Below are positions 48,156-61,640 of a stretch of 64,000 nucleotides of DNA, piece after piece. The notes beneath the pieces were generated by a model that had not been told where the DNA came from, did not search any database, and worked only from the letters and a program-made list of their open reading frames with translations. This DNA comes from Emydura subglobosa. Taxonomy: Eukaryota > Chordata > Testudines > Chelidae. Location of the stretch: contig ML680098.1 of the NCBI GenBank assembly GCA_007922225.1, forward strand, positions 1,364,001 through 1,428,000, read 5' to 3'. The position numbers and the translations under genes were made by a program. Positions within the stretch are counted from its first letter, which is position 1, and each line of letters begins with the position of its first letter.

Positions 48156-48599
48156 TATCTGACAGTGGCAAATTTGCCACCATCAGTGTGTCCATAGCCC
48201 TAGAAACAATAGCTAAAACTCATGCAGAGAAAACTCAGTGTTTTTCCCCTTGAAACACAGTTTAGATTCCCTAAACTGGCAGTGGACAGCACAGTACAAA
48301 ACTGCAGCAATTTGTGTCTGCAAAGTCTCATGAAAATACTTCACAGTAAGAAGAACTTGACTGTATAGTCAGTCAATTAGCGGCAGTTATGATTCCTCAA
48401 GCTGTCAATCATTCAGAATAGTTCTCCTCTGTATGCAAAATGAAAGTGAAGAAGGAAGTTTTGTTGTGGTGGTTGTTGTTGTTTTGCCTCCTGAACAGCC
48501 ATGGCATGCAATCTTAACAAATCTGCACGTCATACTTGGTCAGACTCAGCACAAGACTTTCTCCCCTAGTGCACCAGCTCTCTTTGTTCTTGCTTCTTC

Positions 48600-49070
48600 T
48601 AGATTCAATGACTCCAGGGCCAGAAGGGATCATTGAAATCACCTAGTCTGACCTTCCTACAGCATAGTTGTAGAAAACCACCTAATCTTGATTTTAAAAT
48701 GATCAATGATGCGAATCCAACATGAGCCTTGGTAAATTATGGCTTTAATTACTCTCATGTTAAAACATTTACACTTTATTTCCAGCCTGAATGTGTCTAT
48801 CTTCAACTTCCAGCCATTGGATTGTGTTTATACATTTCTCTGCTAGATTGAAGAGCCTGTTATTAAATATTTGTTCCCCACACAGGTACTTATAGAGTCT
48901 AGACTGTGATCAAGTCACCCCTTAACATTCTCTTTGTTAAATAGATTTAGCTCCTTGAGTCTAGGACTATAAGACATGTTTTCTAGTCCTTTACTCATTC
49001 TCATGGTTCTTCGCTGAACCTTCTCCACTTTTTCACCATCTGAAAGCATGGTGACCGGTAGGTTGCAGAA
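48600..49070 (-). mobile_element. CR1 LINE 3' fragment
   Basis: On the minus strand it starts with the CR1 RT C-terminal nucleotide pattern (GGTTCAGCGAAGAACCATGA near 49016) and ends with the CR1 tail (GGTCAGACTAGGTGATTTCA near 48650). It lies opposite to the CR1 pieces at 41.9 and 50.4 kb and is a different subfamily from the 50.4 kb copy. Confidence 0.8.
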
Positions 49071-50325
49071 GAGCGTGTCTAAGGGACATTATATCACTAG
49101 TAGATGACAAAGCATCCTACCAAACCAATATTCAGTCCAAAGAACAGCTCCGCCCTCGAGGTTTTCTGGTTCAAACCATCTCTGAGGATAGATAATCAAA
49201 ATGGGTTTCTTAGGGATGAGTGCACCTCAAACCCAAGGAGACTGTAATCAGTCCACAAAAGAGGAGTAGCATATATTCCTCCAGCCTCTGGCTACCTGGA
49301 AGCGAACGAGCTTGCGATGCAGATTATGGAACACAGAGCACACGTGCTATGTGCTCTTGTAAGTCTGCCCTGCCTAAAAGGTGGGCAGCCACATTGTATT
49401 ATGACTCAAACTTTCAAGTGGTAAGCAATAGTGAAATGGGAATTGTGTACCTAAGGTGAAACGTTTCCCTTAACTTTATTAATGGGCTATTTTGAGCTAC
49501 ACAAAACACAATCCTAGGACAACTAATCAGGAGCCTAAACGGAGAAACATGATTTTGGTTTTAGTGAAAGCCTGTTTCCTTACACAGTACGTATGAGACA
49601 GATTTAGATTTTGATAGACTCTTTATTTGAGTAACACAGAAGTTGGGCATGGAGATTAAGGCTGCATGAATAAATTACTATAATACTGTCAATCAATGGA
49701 AATCAATTCCAAAGTTAGAACACACATTGTGTGAAATCCTGGAGCCATTGTAGTCAATGGGAAAACTCCAATTGACTTCAGTAGGCCAGGGATTTTACCC
49801 ATTGACTTGCAGCATAAAGAAGTTTGGAAGGATGTAAATAGGTGTCAGATCATATCTGATATATATTTGAGCTGGAAGGGAATTGGCAAAGTGTGCAGAG
49901 ATACAGATTAGAGTGTCCAGGGGTTATTCATGCTACGTGGAACAATAAATATACAAAAAGTGGAAAAATAACGGATCAACTAGGAAACACAAAAAGTAAT
50001 CAAGAAGTAAAGCGGCAACAGCTGATGGCATAATTAGAGAACACATTAGAGTCTGGGAGAGTGAGAAAAGCAAAAGGAATGTAGGAAGAGAAATATTATT
50101 ATAAAATGGATTTCCATTCCATGAAAGAAATTGTCATTAAGCAGAGTCTAAATAACCTCCAAAGAGCATATAATCATTCTTGTCATCAAAGGGGAGTGCA
50201 GTCATTTACACGTGCCTCAATTATCTTTAATAAGACTTAAAGCACGTAGCTAAAAAAATCCATGTGCACCATCACTAAATATTTCCTCTAAGTAATGGTA
50301 GTGTTTTTTTAAAAATAAACAGCAA
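49071..50325. other. Intergenic stretch
   Basis: Only the palindromic repeat at 49731-49800 stands out. No gene. Confidence 0.45.
49731..49800. repeat. Palindromic short repeat
   Basis: GTGAAATCCTGG at the left is mirrored by CCAGGGATTTTAC at the right, and AGTCAATGGGAAAACTCCAA followed by TTGACTTCA forms the inner part. Related pieces occur at 581-612 and about 40530-40570. Confidence 0.55.
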
Positions 50326-50439
50326 TTGGAGAGGAGATATCGAAGTTTCCCAATGTTGGAGATGGTTAACATTTTTAGAATGAAAAGCTTAATTTTAATT
50401 AATTTTGTCCCAAAAATTGCTTTTTTGTTTTGTTTTCTT

Positions 50440-51705
50440 TTGGTAGATCACAGGATGACTATGAGCCACTTACATCATGAGGCTGCGGAAAAGGCAGATG
50501 CGATCCTAGGATATATCAGACAAGGCATTTCTAGTAAAGATAGAGAAGTATTAATGCCATTGCACCTGATGCTTGTACATCCTCATCTGGAATACTGTGT
50601 AGAATTCTGGTCACCTATGTGCAAGAAAGATGAATTCAAACAGAAGGATGTGCAGAGAAAAGCTGTGAGTGTGATCAGGGAAATGGAGAACCTATCTTAG
50701 GAGAGATTAAAAGAGCTTGGCTTGTTTAGCCTTGCAAAAAAGAAGGCTGAGAGTGGATATGATTGCTTTCTATAAATACATTAGGGGGATAATCACCAGG
50801 GAAGGTGAAGAGCTGTTTAAGCTAACGGACAATGTTTGAAAAAGAACAAAGGGGTATAAACTGGCCATGAACGAATTCAGGCTGGAAATTAGAAGGTGGT
50901 TACTAATCATCAGAGGAGTGAAGTTCTGAAACATCATCTCAATAGGAATTGTGGGGGCAAACAACAAACTAAGACAGAGATGGACAAATTTATGAGTGGG
51001 ATTGTACGAGGGGGTTGCTTGTTTTGATAGGGCTCAGCAGCTGTAGGGTCCCTTCTGTTTTGTGTCTTATGTTCCTAAAATCTCATTCTTCTGGACTTCA
51101 GCTGGGTCACCTGCAGGATTCAGGAAGGAATTCCTTCTGTCACCCCCGAGTGGATTCTGTGGTGGTTGTTGCGGTGGTGGTTCCCCCGCCCCCCTCCTTC
51201 CTTTGAAACATCAGGGATAGCCACAGCTGGAGATGGGCCACTAGATGGGAAGAGCCAGTGCTCTGAGGTGGCATTGATCTCTCTCTTGCAGGTGCTTGGC
51301 TGGCTGGTTCTTGCTCACATGTTCAGGGTGTACCTGATAGCCATATGTGGGGTTGAGAAGGAATTTCCCCGCTCCCTCCCCCACGTCATATTAGCAATGA
51401 CCTTGGGGTTTGCCTTTCTCTGTAGCAAGGGGTAGTGTCACTTGCCGGGATCATCCTGGTACATCTCAATCCATTTTCTGCCATTGCAGAGGTCTTCGGC
51501 GCTGGTATACCTTGATCCCTCCTATTCTTTGCCTGTGGCAAATAACAGTCTAGTCTCTTGCAGACTGTAATACTTTTGTCTAATTTGTATTGTTGAGTTC
51601 AGTGTGGGGGTGCTCAGTGGTGTTTAGTGGCTTGCAATGTACCGGTGGTCAGACTAGATGATCTAGTGGTCCCTTGTGGCCCTAAACACTATGACTCTAA
51701 GAGAA
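50440..51705 (+). mobile_element. CR1 LINE 3' end (RT C terminus plus 3' UTR)
   Basis: A frame open to 50700 encodes HRMTMSHLHHEAAEKADAIL, LVHPHLEYCVEFWSP and VQRKAVSVIREMENLS, the C-terminal part of CR1 RT. The 3' region and UTR follow to the typical tail GGTCAGACTAGATGATCTAG near 51648 and an ATGACTCTAAG end. Short frames around 51015-51435 are UTR artefacts. Confidence 0.85.
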
Positions 51706-52439
51706 ATTTTTCATGAAAAATGGAACCATCGGAAAGTGGGGGGGGAACAAAGTTCAATGGTTTTCGGTGTATATATTTTAATTTTTGACCAACTCTCATA
51801 GAATATTACACTAATTACTTGCCTCCATTTTTACCATGCTGGAAAATGGACCAATACCAGAAGCAGACATTTTCCAGTAAAAAAACATCTTATTGGAAGA
51901 AAGCAACATTATGCTTTAATACACAATTAAAAAAATGAAAATATCCACAACTGGCTGCTCAAGAGGAACCAGATGACTCAATCCTCAAGTTCTTAAGAGC
52001 CTGTAAAAAGTTACAAAGTGAGATTATTTTTTCTTTGTAGATGTATTTAAAACCTGTTTGTTGGGGTCAATGGAGAAGCTAATGTGATATCTCTGTGTAA
52101 CAACAGACTTAGCAAAATCTACAGATGATCACATCTGTCTTCAGTAATAGGGAAGTTACTGGACATACTAAACAGACACAACATAAGGGAACTGGCATCA
52201 TTTAATTAGTGTTCTTCAATTTCTGAAGGCTTACTGCAAGGACAAAAGTCCTTGAGGAATTCAGATGAGAATCCCTTTTTGTGGGTAAGTGTGCTCTTCT
52301 TAGTCGTAGTGTAAGTGACCTACAGCTTATTCTTGACAGGTTCTGAGAGGAAAGTACACAGTTTGGATTCTCTATTAGCTTGGAAAAAAAATGAAGTCCT
52401 CTTTCAACCATCCCCCAATAACAACTACTACTGAGCCAA

Positions 52440-53160
52440 ACATCACCACTGATGGCACGTAAACTACTTTACATTCCTTGGCAGTAGCACCTCAAGTGAT
52501 GGTTCTCTGGCTCAAGAAGTATCTAACAAAAATAGGAAAGACAAGCCAGGCTTTTGGAAGACTTTGCCATGACATACTCAACCAGCGTGCTCTCTAACTG
52601 TCAAACTGATGATACATAATTCAGCAATGATAGCAGCCCTTGTATACAGGTGTGAAACAGACTCTTCATTGCAGATGCATCAAGCAACTTGAAAAAGTCT
52701 CACATGCATTATCTTTGCTCTACTCTGAAGGCCCGCTGCCAAGACAAAGTTTCAAACATTAACATCCTTGAAAGCGCAAAAAGAATTACTGTTGAGCCAT
52801 GATTATCAACACTCTGCTAAGATGGACAGGTCATGCTATGAGAATGGATGATGATACACTACCCCAAAAAGTCCGATATGGTGAGCTGAAACTCCGAAAA
52901 CACAAGAAGGGGAGTCAATCTAAACACTTCAAAGACCATCTTAAGCAAAATCTCAACTCACGCAGCATAAATATTGATAACTTCAAAGACACAGCCAAGG
53001 ACAGACTTGAATGGACAGCAACTATCAATACAGATTGTAAACACTTTGGGAAAGCAAAATGTGAAAAATTGATTGAAAGAAGGGCCAAGCGTCAGACCAA
53101 ATCTTCAGTGGAAGCCTACACATTCCTATGTGATATTTATTCATGACCTTGCTCCTTGCA
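52440..53160 (+). mobile_element. RTE-like LINE 3' fragment with open C-terminal frame
   Basis: The left part translates to TFLGSSTSSDGSLAQEVSNK, then a broken LVYRCET segment, matching the region after the RT domain in RTE-like LINEs. The frame 52799-53146 is open for 115 codons with LLRWTGHAMRMDDDTLPQKV, a YGELKLRKHKKG block and DRLEWTATINTD, the usual end of that polyprotein. The upstream part is broken by frameshifts and stops. RTE is the best guess at the clade; other non-LTR clades share this tail. Confidence 0.7.
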
Positions 53161-53439
53161 GACTGGACTATACAGCCACAAAAGAATTCATGATATGCTG
53201 TAATGTCACCATCAGATACAACAGACAGCCCATGCTAATCAGTGCTAGTTCAAATGGATTTTGGAAAGAAAATGTATTGAACAAGAGTGGTACAAATTTA
53301 GTAGCAGAAGCTAATGGAGGGAAGACAATGACCAAATCTAGCTAGAGTTAAGAAAGAAGGTTGGTAAAGTATGGGAGAACAGATCAAATAGAAAAGCAAA
53401 TAAATAACTACACTTTGCATATCAAAGATGTATGCTGAT

Positions 53440-53627
53440 AGTCTGCAGATGTCATGAAGGAATTTCTCTCTGCTCCCCTTATAGACAATATTGTATAATT
53501 GATTAGGTTCATTATACATTATTTTGCATTCCTCTGAAGCATATTGACCACTGATGGACAAAAGATGCCAGACTAGAAGGACCAAAGGTCTGCCCTGCTA
53601 TGGCAAATCCTATATTCCTAAGATTGG
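53440..53627 (+). mobile_element. CR1-type LINE 3' tail
   Basis: The stretch from about 53500 (TTTTGCATTCCTCTGAAGCA) to GCCAGACTAGAAGGACCAAA and GGCAAATCCTATATTCCTAA matches the 3' UTR and tail of a turtle CR1 subfamily. The start is uncertain. Confidence 0.6.
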
Positions 53628-55094
53628 CTATATGGAAAGAATGGATGTGGATAGCGTATTGATCCAAAGACAGGTATTAGAAGCAATATCTTCTGGAGAA
53701 AAATAATGACACAGAAAAAGCAAATCAATAATAAAGTGGGATATTTTAGTCAGAATTTAAATTTTGGGGAAGGCAGTCGTATACAACAAAGAAAGCTGGC
53801 AGTAAGATTCAAAAGGATTTGGATAGATTTGGAAAGGAGGCAGATAAGTAGCATCTTGTGTATCTTATTGAGAAACATGAACAATAATGAGCCAGAACAT
53901 TAGGCACACAGCTCATTATCATAACCATATAATATATCAATAAAAGTGTGGTATAAAGCTTTCAAAGTACTGACTTTTCTATAATTTTAAAAGTGCTAGA
54001 GACCATATTTATTTGCATTACCCATAGGGCCAAAACCCCTACTCATGGATTACGACTCCACTGTGTTAGGTGCTGTATAAATATAGAACACCTTTTCCTC
54101 CCCCCCATCAACAAGTCCTATTCTTCATATTCTTAATACTATTCATTTCTGGTCATCTTCTCATAAACAAATACAGGTTTCAAAGATCTAGGTTATTCAT
54201 AAAAAGTGGAGAATCTAAGTCTCTTTTCTGAGCTATTGGAACTATTTGTAGAGAAAGAATAAGGACAGATGTTCTGAAGCGATTTAAGAATTAATCACAT
54301 TGAAAAAGGAAGCAGAAATGGATATTAATAAAGGATCAGCCTCTGAGGTGGCTCATCAGATAGAGTGTTAACACATCGAAACAACTGCCATACCACACAA
54401 CAGGAGCAATTAGTATAAATTAGACCCAGAAGTAATATTTATTGTGGCATCTAACAGGTGATTTAAGAGAGACGATCCACCTGTAGGATTTTTTTTTTTA
54501 AACTCTTCAGTCCTGTGTCTCTATTTTTAATTCATCTAAGTCTCTAATGTAAACTTGAAACATGTCTAGAACTTGTGGACATCCCTTGTTTTTCAGGTAG
54601 CAATTTTTTCCTCCATCTTTATAATGCTGCAAGTTTGTAGTTGCTGCTGTGGGATTTCATGGAAGTCTCCAGGAAAACAAAAAGAAAAGAAACAAAAATT
54701 TTAGTGTTTGCTGGAATGATGGTTAATGGAAGAAATACATTATGAAAGACAGAAGCACAGCTAAAGTAGATGTTTTTCACTTGAACTGCAGTCACAAATA
54801 GGTACTTAGATACAAAATCACTAGCATTTGTGTCTGCAATTGTCAGTGAAGTACTTACAAAATAGGCCCTTACGGATCTACTTAATTATTAGTGCAAGAG
54901 TAGTTCCACTGAGTTGACTCCATGTGCTTAAAGTTAAGTACATGCATAAACGGTGGCAGGATTAGGGCCAGAGAAGATGCATTTTGAAATCAGGCCCTAA
55001 ATACTTTAATGTAACACAGTATTTTGAAAAATCTGATTTTAGTCATCTTCCCAAGACTCTTTTTTCATTAATTAGAAGATCTGCCACATTGCAA
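53628..55094. other. Intergenic stretch before ZMIZ1 3' end
   Basis: A MIR-like trace at about 54045-54110 and a hairpin-type repeat near 54890-54970 (TGCTTAAAGTTAAGTACATG). No gene is recognised. Confidence 0.45.
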
Positions 55095-55226
55095 TAAGAT
55101 TAACTTAAAGGGGGCCATACCCTGGCTAGGGGCCGAAACACAGGTTTTCCAGGCCGTATCCGGCCGAAAGGGACCGGACCAAAAAAGATCGTGGGCCATA
55201 TCCGGCCGCCACGTTTGACACTCCTG
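55095..55226. mobile_element. hAT-like MITE, right end only
   Basis: The segment ends ACGTTTGACACTCCTG, the inverse of the common CAGGAGTGTCAAACGT terminus. The interior repeats CCGGCCGNNA-type blocks (GTATCCGGCCG and ATATCCGGCCG). The left terminus was not found. It lies just outside the proposed ZMIZ1 3' end. Confidence 0.55.
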
Positions 55227-55714
55227 ATATATATCATACCTCACTGGGATCCAAAACAAAGAAAAAATTAACAAACTGCTGTTCTGGCTGTTTAAAACCT
55301 TCTCTCCACAAGACTGACTACACAATAGTCCCTTATTACAGAATGCACATCTTAGCAGGAGACAACTCCCCTCTCCCACGCTATTATTCAACTGATGCAA
55401 ACAGATTTAATTTCAAAGCTATTAACTGTTATTTGTTTAAGCGATGTGAGACACCCTGTGTAATAAAAGCTGCATTGCTTCTGATAAATTCCATGCCAAT
55501 GGCTTTTATTTTGTGATCTAGTGCCTATTGTTAAATATGGGTTGACTTTAATCTCCATCCGTCCCACCTTGGTTTACCTTCCTCTGGCCCTCCTATTCTC
55601 ACTTTCCCCCAAAGATCTCATAATACATTAGAGTTAGTTTCAAATTAACACACAAACTGGGTTTTGTTTGTTTGTTTTAAAAAGAAACTTCAAATTTAAA
55701 AAACAGTGCCAATT

Positions 55715-58700
55715 AGCCAAACCTTAATTTTGTAAATTTATTTAGGAAAAAAATTAACATAAGCAAATGAGAATACTTCGGTGTTACAACAGAGTATATA
55801 AATGTCTAGCAATTGTCAAATAATTTGATCTTTAAATACAAAATAACCACATGAACACCTAATATACAGGTTTCATCTGAATACATATTTATTAGATAAA
55901 TATTAGGTTGTCACATCATCTAACTACATACAGTTTTGCAAGACTAAAAATCACAATTATTTTTTCTGACCAGTTTAAAGTATGAAATGATTGCATTGTA
56001 CTGTACATACAATGTACAAACAAAGACAATGGCCATTTTTGCATGTTACTTCAGATTGTACTTTTTTTTTTAAATTCTCCTCTGATCATGATATCAAAAA
56101 TTGTACAAAGTAGGAATTTGGTTACAATTTTTTTTAAATCCCCTTATTTTCTTCATTATTTCTGTAGCACCCTAAAAATACACAGGTGATAGACTAGTAC
56201 ACTTAAGCTAATTATTACATGTAGGTAAAACAAAACAAAACTTCCTTTCCACAAAGGGTCAGAGTATATTACAGAAGTGAAAGTGAAACAAATGCAGAGA
56301 CTTCACAAACGCTAACAAACAGGATTCATTTTCCACATAAGATGGAGCTTCAAGCTTTTTTTCCTGCAAAATAAAAACAATGCACATTCCAAGGAAAATG
56401 AATGCATTTCTGTTAACATGTCTCTATTCGTCATTTACATATGTACAGATGTCCCTTGAGTCTCCACTGCAGACATCGGTGTGTATCTGTCAGTCCTATA
56501 ATAATGTGTTGGCAGCAGAACTGTAGATCTTTGTGGGTTCTTTCCCAGTTGAGCTTCCACAAGGAAACACTTTTTTTTTTTTTTTTTTTTTTTAAACAAA
56601 AAACATTTAAAAACACTACTGGGAATTTGATATTATAATTAAGTTTTAAAGGAAAATAACTGTGATTATCCTATTAGGTAGGGTTTTCCCTACATTTTAA
56701 CATTATGGCAGTGAACAGATTAAAAATTATCCACATGTTCATATAGAAGCTTTTTCATACTCAATCCATTGTACAAGTACCTGATGTCAGCTGACGAATA
56801 GTCTTGAAACAGTCTCAAATTTCTGACAGTTTGGTAATGGCTAAAAAAATCATAGTGTCACTTTTTCTTAGGAACCAAGTGTTTGTGTAGGCTTAAAATC
56901 TGCAATTGTTAAAATGTCCATTTAATTCTGTTATTAATGTACAAAGTAGAAAACCATGTTGCCATCTCTGTGAGTTTTTCTCTTTATATTTCCCAACAGG
57001 TATGTCTACATGAGACAGTCAGACAACCACCAATTAGCAACAGATCAATCCTGAACTTATCTGTTTTGAAATGCTTATGTTCATTTTAATAGACAAATCA
57101 TTTCAGGTGACTGATTTAGTCAGCTGCTCCAGCAACAACAGGGTAGAGCAACTAAATAATCAATAATAGAATCAATTACAGAATCCGAGCAACCAATTCC
57201 AACTCAGAGTGAGAAGTGTTCTTTTATTCCAAGATCTATGACTAAAAAAAACCCAAATACCTAAAGGCAATACAAATTCAGTTTATCATTATCTGCCCAT
57301 GCAAATGACTTCAACACCTATATAAATGATGCAGCAAAAATACAGGGGGAAAACTACTACAGTAAAACCAGCTATAAAACATATTGGTAATTGAAGGATG
57401 GTCTTTCCTACCAATTGTGTGAGAGTGGCACCACACCACAACCATGTCACCATGTATTATACCAAGATATCTTTAACATTCTGCAGAGATCCTCTACAGG
57501 TGGTCAAGTCTGGATAAGAAAAAGACAGTTCTAGGCAGAATCATACATACTGTACTGTTTCCCTCCCCCACCCACCAACACCCTTGAGTGTTAGAGAGCT
57601 CCAATCTCAAAGCCTGGAGCATCAAAAGAATTATATAAATATTGTACTTTATATACTTGCTGCTTGCTTTAGTGCATGTTTACTTGTTCTCCGGGCTGGC
57701 TCTACAGGTTCTGCTGACTTAGGCAAAATGTCTGCCACTAACCAGCCCATAATCACCTACACAGTCAATTAAGATTATTTTGTATGCCCCGGGAAATCAC
57801 CTATTATTCAGTTTGCATGGCAGAGCTGGATCCTGCTTGCCCAGGTACTGCCTGATGTATATCAGTTCATTTGAGAAATTGATATGAAGGTTGGGCTAAT
57901 TTATCAAAGAAAAAATGCTCCCTTATTCTGTTAAAGAACCCTACTTTTTTTTTTTTTTTTTTTTTGGAAGGACCCATTTTTTCCCCCAGACAAGGTATTT
58001 AAAAACACCAGCAAAAGGATAACCAGATGATGAAATTGTTGAATATTATCAAAGATGATACTAAAATATTCACAAAGGTATTTACAATAGCAATTCTTAA
58101 AATAATTGATTTTGCATAATGAACAACGCCTTTAAAAAAAAAAAAAGTAAAACAGGAAAAATATAAGCGTGGGAACGTCTCTACATAAAATGTTTGACAA
58201 ATTCAATATGCCTACTGGAAAATAAAAGAACTAAACTGCCATTTCCTTTAATATCTACAGCAAGGTGCTGCGAACTAGCATATATATATATCATGACGCA
58301 TGTACAGCAGTAGTGGGAAATGTTAACAAAAATATGCAAAGAATTTACAAATATGACTTTGGTGAGGAAAGAAAATCCAGAATTGTAAGCACGTGTCATG
58401 CGATTTACAGCATTACAAACTAAGGGGGCGTGATTACATATTCAAACAGACAAAAATAAATCCTAACAAAATTCCATCTGGCACTTAAGTTTAAAACGTA
58501 TGGTTCAGAACAACTAAAGGGCTATTTGATGGGATGGGGGGTGGTCAAATTTGCTTTAGTAACAAAGAAAGCAATAACTGTACAGTGGGCAAAAGCTGAA
58601 ATGTCGCACCACGAGGGCAACGTTGGCACACATGCACTTTTTACACAGCTACTGTACATAATTTATAAGTGAGAGAGAGAGAGCACAAAAATGGGCACAG

Positions 58701-60047
58701 AAGCAACAGGAAGCTCATGCAGGAGAAGCAACCACATGCGAAGCACAGATCACAGGGGCAAGAGAGTGATTGTGGCAGTAGGGTCTGTTGAGGGCAATAG
58801 CAACCTACCAACAATTACTTCTCCCCATGCCCATCCTTCTTGAAAAGTAAAACATCCTGGCTCCTAAAGAGTTTAAAAAAAAAAAAAAAAGCAGGATGGC
58901 AGGGGGAGCTAAATTACTTGTAACAGTCTTGAAAACAAAACACAAAGCAAAACAAAAGAGAAGCTCTAAGGTGTCTGTCCAATTTCCATGCTCCTTTCAA
59001 GTTGATTTTTTTTTAAATGCCAGGAATGATGTTACTTCCCCATCCAGCAGTGTGAGCTCTTCTTCCCTGCCTCCACCCAGCTTGTCCTGCTATGTATTGT
59101 GCAGTACAGAGGATCTAACGCACAGAGCACACTGAAGGCTCTGGGTGATAAAGAACTTTTTACACTCCCTCCCTGCTCTTTTTCTGCTTTGTATGGATAC
59201 ATGGGAAAAAAATATAATCTCAATAATTGGATAACAACACAGTCACAAATGGTAGTGATTGGAAACCAAAACCACAAAAAAAAATTAAAATAAAAAAAAA
59301 TTAAACTTTTTTTTCCCAAGTCTGTGTGTTTAAGCAGAGGGATCCCTTGCGAACAGGTGTTGCAGATTCCTGCGCTTTATAAACACAAACACACACTGTC
59401 TGCAGCCTGGAGATTCTCAGGACTCCTCTACTGAAGACAAAACATTAGCTACACAGATGTCTCCCTTTGATGTATTTCTTCCTTACTTTTTGACTTTTAT
59501 TGTATTATTTGTGCTTTTTGGTGTTTTAGATGTTTGTTTGTTTGTTTTTCTTGTGTGTGTGTGGCCAACACAAATCTGCAGTTGAGGAGGGAAAGCAAGG
59601 GAAGGGTTTCAAAAAAATGGAAAAACACTCATTGGAAGGACATTCTGAGACCAGTCAATTGGGACAGTTCCATTCTTTTGCCTTTTGTTTCCTTGCCAAG
59701 ATTGGTTCTTGCCAGTATACTTCACACTATGTGTATCACAGAACTCTCTCTCTGTAGGATTAACAATGAATGGAGTTTCCACTAGCTGCACTATTGTCTA
59801 TGCTTCGTTGTGACAGGTAGTGGCAGTCTAGAAGATCACCGCATTTCTTCCTTTCTTTTTTTTTTTTTCTCCCGTCACTTTCAGTCAGCTGACAAAACCA
59901 GTTCTGAGATGAAGAAAGCAGGGAGTGCACCATTCGACTGAGTCATGAGTTTGTTGGTTTTTCTGTGGAAAGGGAGTGACAAGATTCCTCTTTGTGCAGG
60001 TACGCACATGTGGACAAGTGAGGGGGTGGGGAAAATACATAGGGTTG
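55715..60047 (-). other. ZMIZ1: Probable ZMIZ1 3' UTR, about 4.3 kb
   Basis: The sequence after the ZMIZ1 stop has no credible coding frame and few recognisable repeats compared with the next 15 kb. It holds several T or A homopolymers (near 56571, 57948, 58135, 58872 and 59860) and a GA repeat at about 58671. A minus-strand AATAAA at 55742-55737 is followed by a GT-rich stretch near 55,660. The length is plausible because mammalian ZMIZ1 has a 3' UTR of several kb. Shorter isoforms cannot be excluded. Confidence 0.6.
55737..55742 (-). terminator. ZMIZ1: Candidate ZMIZ1 distal polyadenylation signal
   Basis: AATAAA on the minus strand, with GT-rich sequence 60-80 nt further along. It is the last such signal before recognisable intergenic repeats begin (MITE end at 55226). 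Confidence 0.45.
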
Positions 60048-60155
<108 letters not shown>

Positions 60156-60339
60156 CTACAAAATATAAAGTTAAAAGGAAAATTAAAGGTACCGGAAACA
60201 GATTGGCAGAACAAGGGATTAAAAACTGCACATACCTGGAAACCGACTGTAATGTATCTACATCAGAACAAATCCAAAGCATAAACAAGATAAATTAAGA
60301 TGGCATAGTATCAAGATTTTATAACCACTTCACAGAGGA

Positions 60340-60440
60340 TAAGGCTAGAAGGGACCACTGTGATTGTCTAGTCTGATCTCTTGACTGGGAAAGCTTGTAT
60401 AATCCACTTTATTTATGACACGAGAATTACAGTCATCCCA
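60340..60440 (-). repeat. Short CR1 3' tail fragment in ZMIZ1 intron
   Basis: GCTAGAAGGGACCACTGTGA followed by TTGTCTAGTCTGATC on the plus strand is the reverse of the CR1 3' tail. It is too short to assign to a subfamily. Confidence 0.5.
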
Positions 60441-61554
60441 GGAGTGTGGCAATTACAGTCTCTAGGCTAACATCCCTAACGTGAATTCCTTATGTGCAGA
60501 ACAAAGTGAGTTTACTCCACGGGTTACAATTTATTCCCTGGTTGCTGGTGATTTTTGCAAAGGCTTTTCTTGCCCATGTATATGGCTTTCTCATTGGGAG
60601 CAATCGTAAAAGTTATATGTAAATATATACTCTAAACAGGCACTAAGTTTGATCAACAATTATCTTTCAGCTTTTTAAGTAGGCAAAAGAGGATTATGCA
60701 TATCTGCTCGGAAAGATGAATCGGCAGCAGTATCTTCTAGGTGACCCATGCTGTGTTAATGGCTCCGAGGCATTATGCCCCCATTGGACAGCAGAGAGCA
60801 CTCATTATTCACTACAGCTTTTGAAGAGTAACTGCAGAAATATTTTGAGATATATTCCCACTGACATAATGCTTCAAACAAGGAAAATTTCTTCTTCAAA
60901 ATTCCATTCAGATCCCTTTTTTGGAATCTTAACTAGTCAGTTTCACAACCAGTGACATTTTACAGTTTACTCTGCTCCTAACAGTTTCTTGGTAAAAAGC
61001 AAAAATGACAAATTTCAACCGTGGCAGTGAAAAGGAGTATGTAATATGCAATTTTTATATTCAAGGTTCTCTTAGTGCCAAGATAAAAATATGGATTACT
61101 TCAACAAATGGAGCAGCAGCTCAGATGCACACTTGTGGTTGCTATGCTTTTATCAAATGCTACATAAGCAAAAGCTAGACTTTAATAAATTACACTTTGT
61201 ATATTAATATTACACTCAGATATTTTTAGTATTCTTAGGCAAATACAAGCTTTCATTCCCTAACTTCAAACCGGTAAATTTATATTTCAATATTTTAAAA
61301 TGAAATGTAAAGTAAGTTTTATGAGAAACACAAAGATTGTACTTTTCTTATTTGCTTTTTAAAAGTATGATTATGATGATTACAAAAGTTGCATCTCACA
61401 GAGGAAATAATTGTTATTCTTAAAACATCTCCCTGATATTCAGGAACATGCATTAAACATAAGAAAAGCATCATCACCACAAAGACTACTGGGCAACGAC
61501 AGGCAGCCCTTCCATACTTCAGTATAATGTGTATTACAGTTCTGTATAGAGGGC

Positions 61555-61640
61555 CCTGTCCAGGATTGTGGTCCCACTGCGCACAGTGATGTACAGAGTA
61601 AAAGAAGGCCCCTGCTCTCAAGACCTTATAATTAATTAAC
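61555..61640 (-). repeat. MIR-like fragment in ZMIZ1 last intron
   Basis: CACAGTGATGTACAGAGTAA and CCCCTGCTCTCAAGACCTTA on the plus strand are the reverse of the MIR 3' part. Confidence 0.5.

Noticed and set aside
50326..51435. Frames around 50.3-51.4 kb as host genes
   Set aside because: The first encodes CR1 RT C-terminal sequence and the others fall in the CR1 3' UTR.
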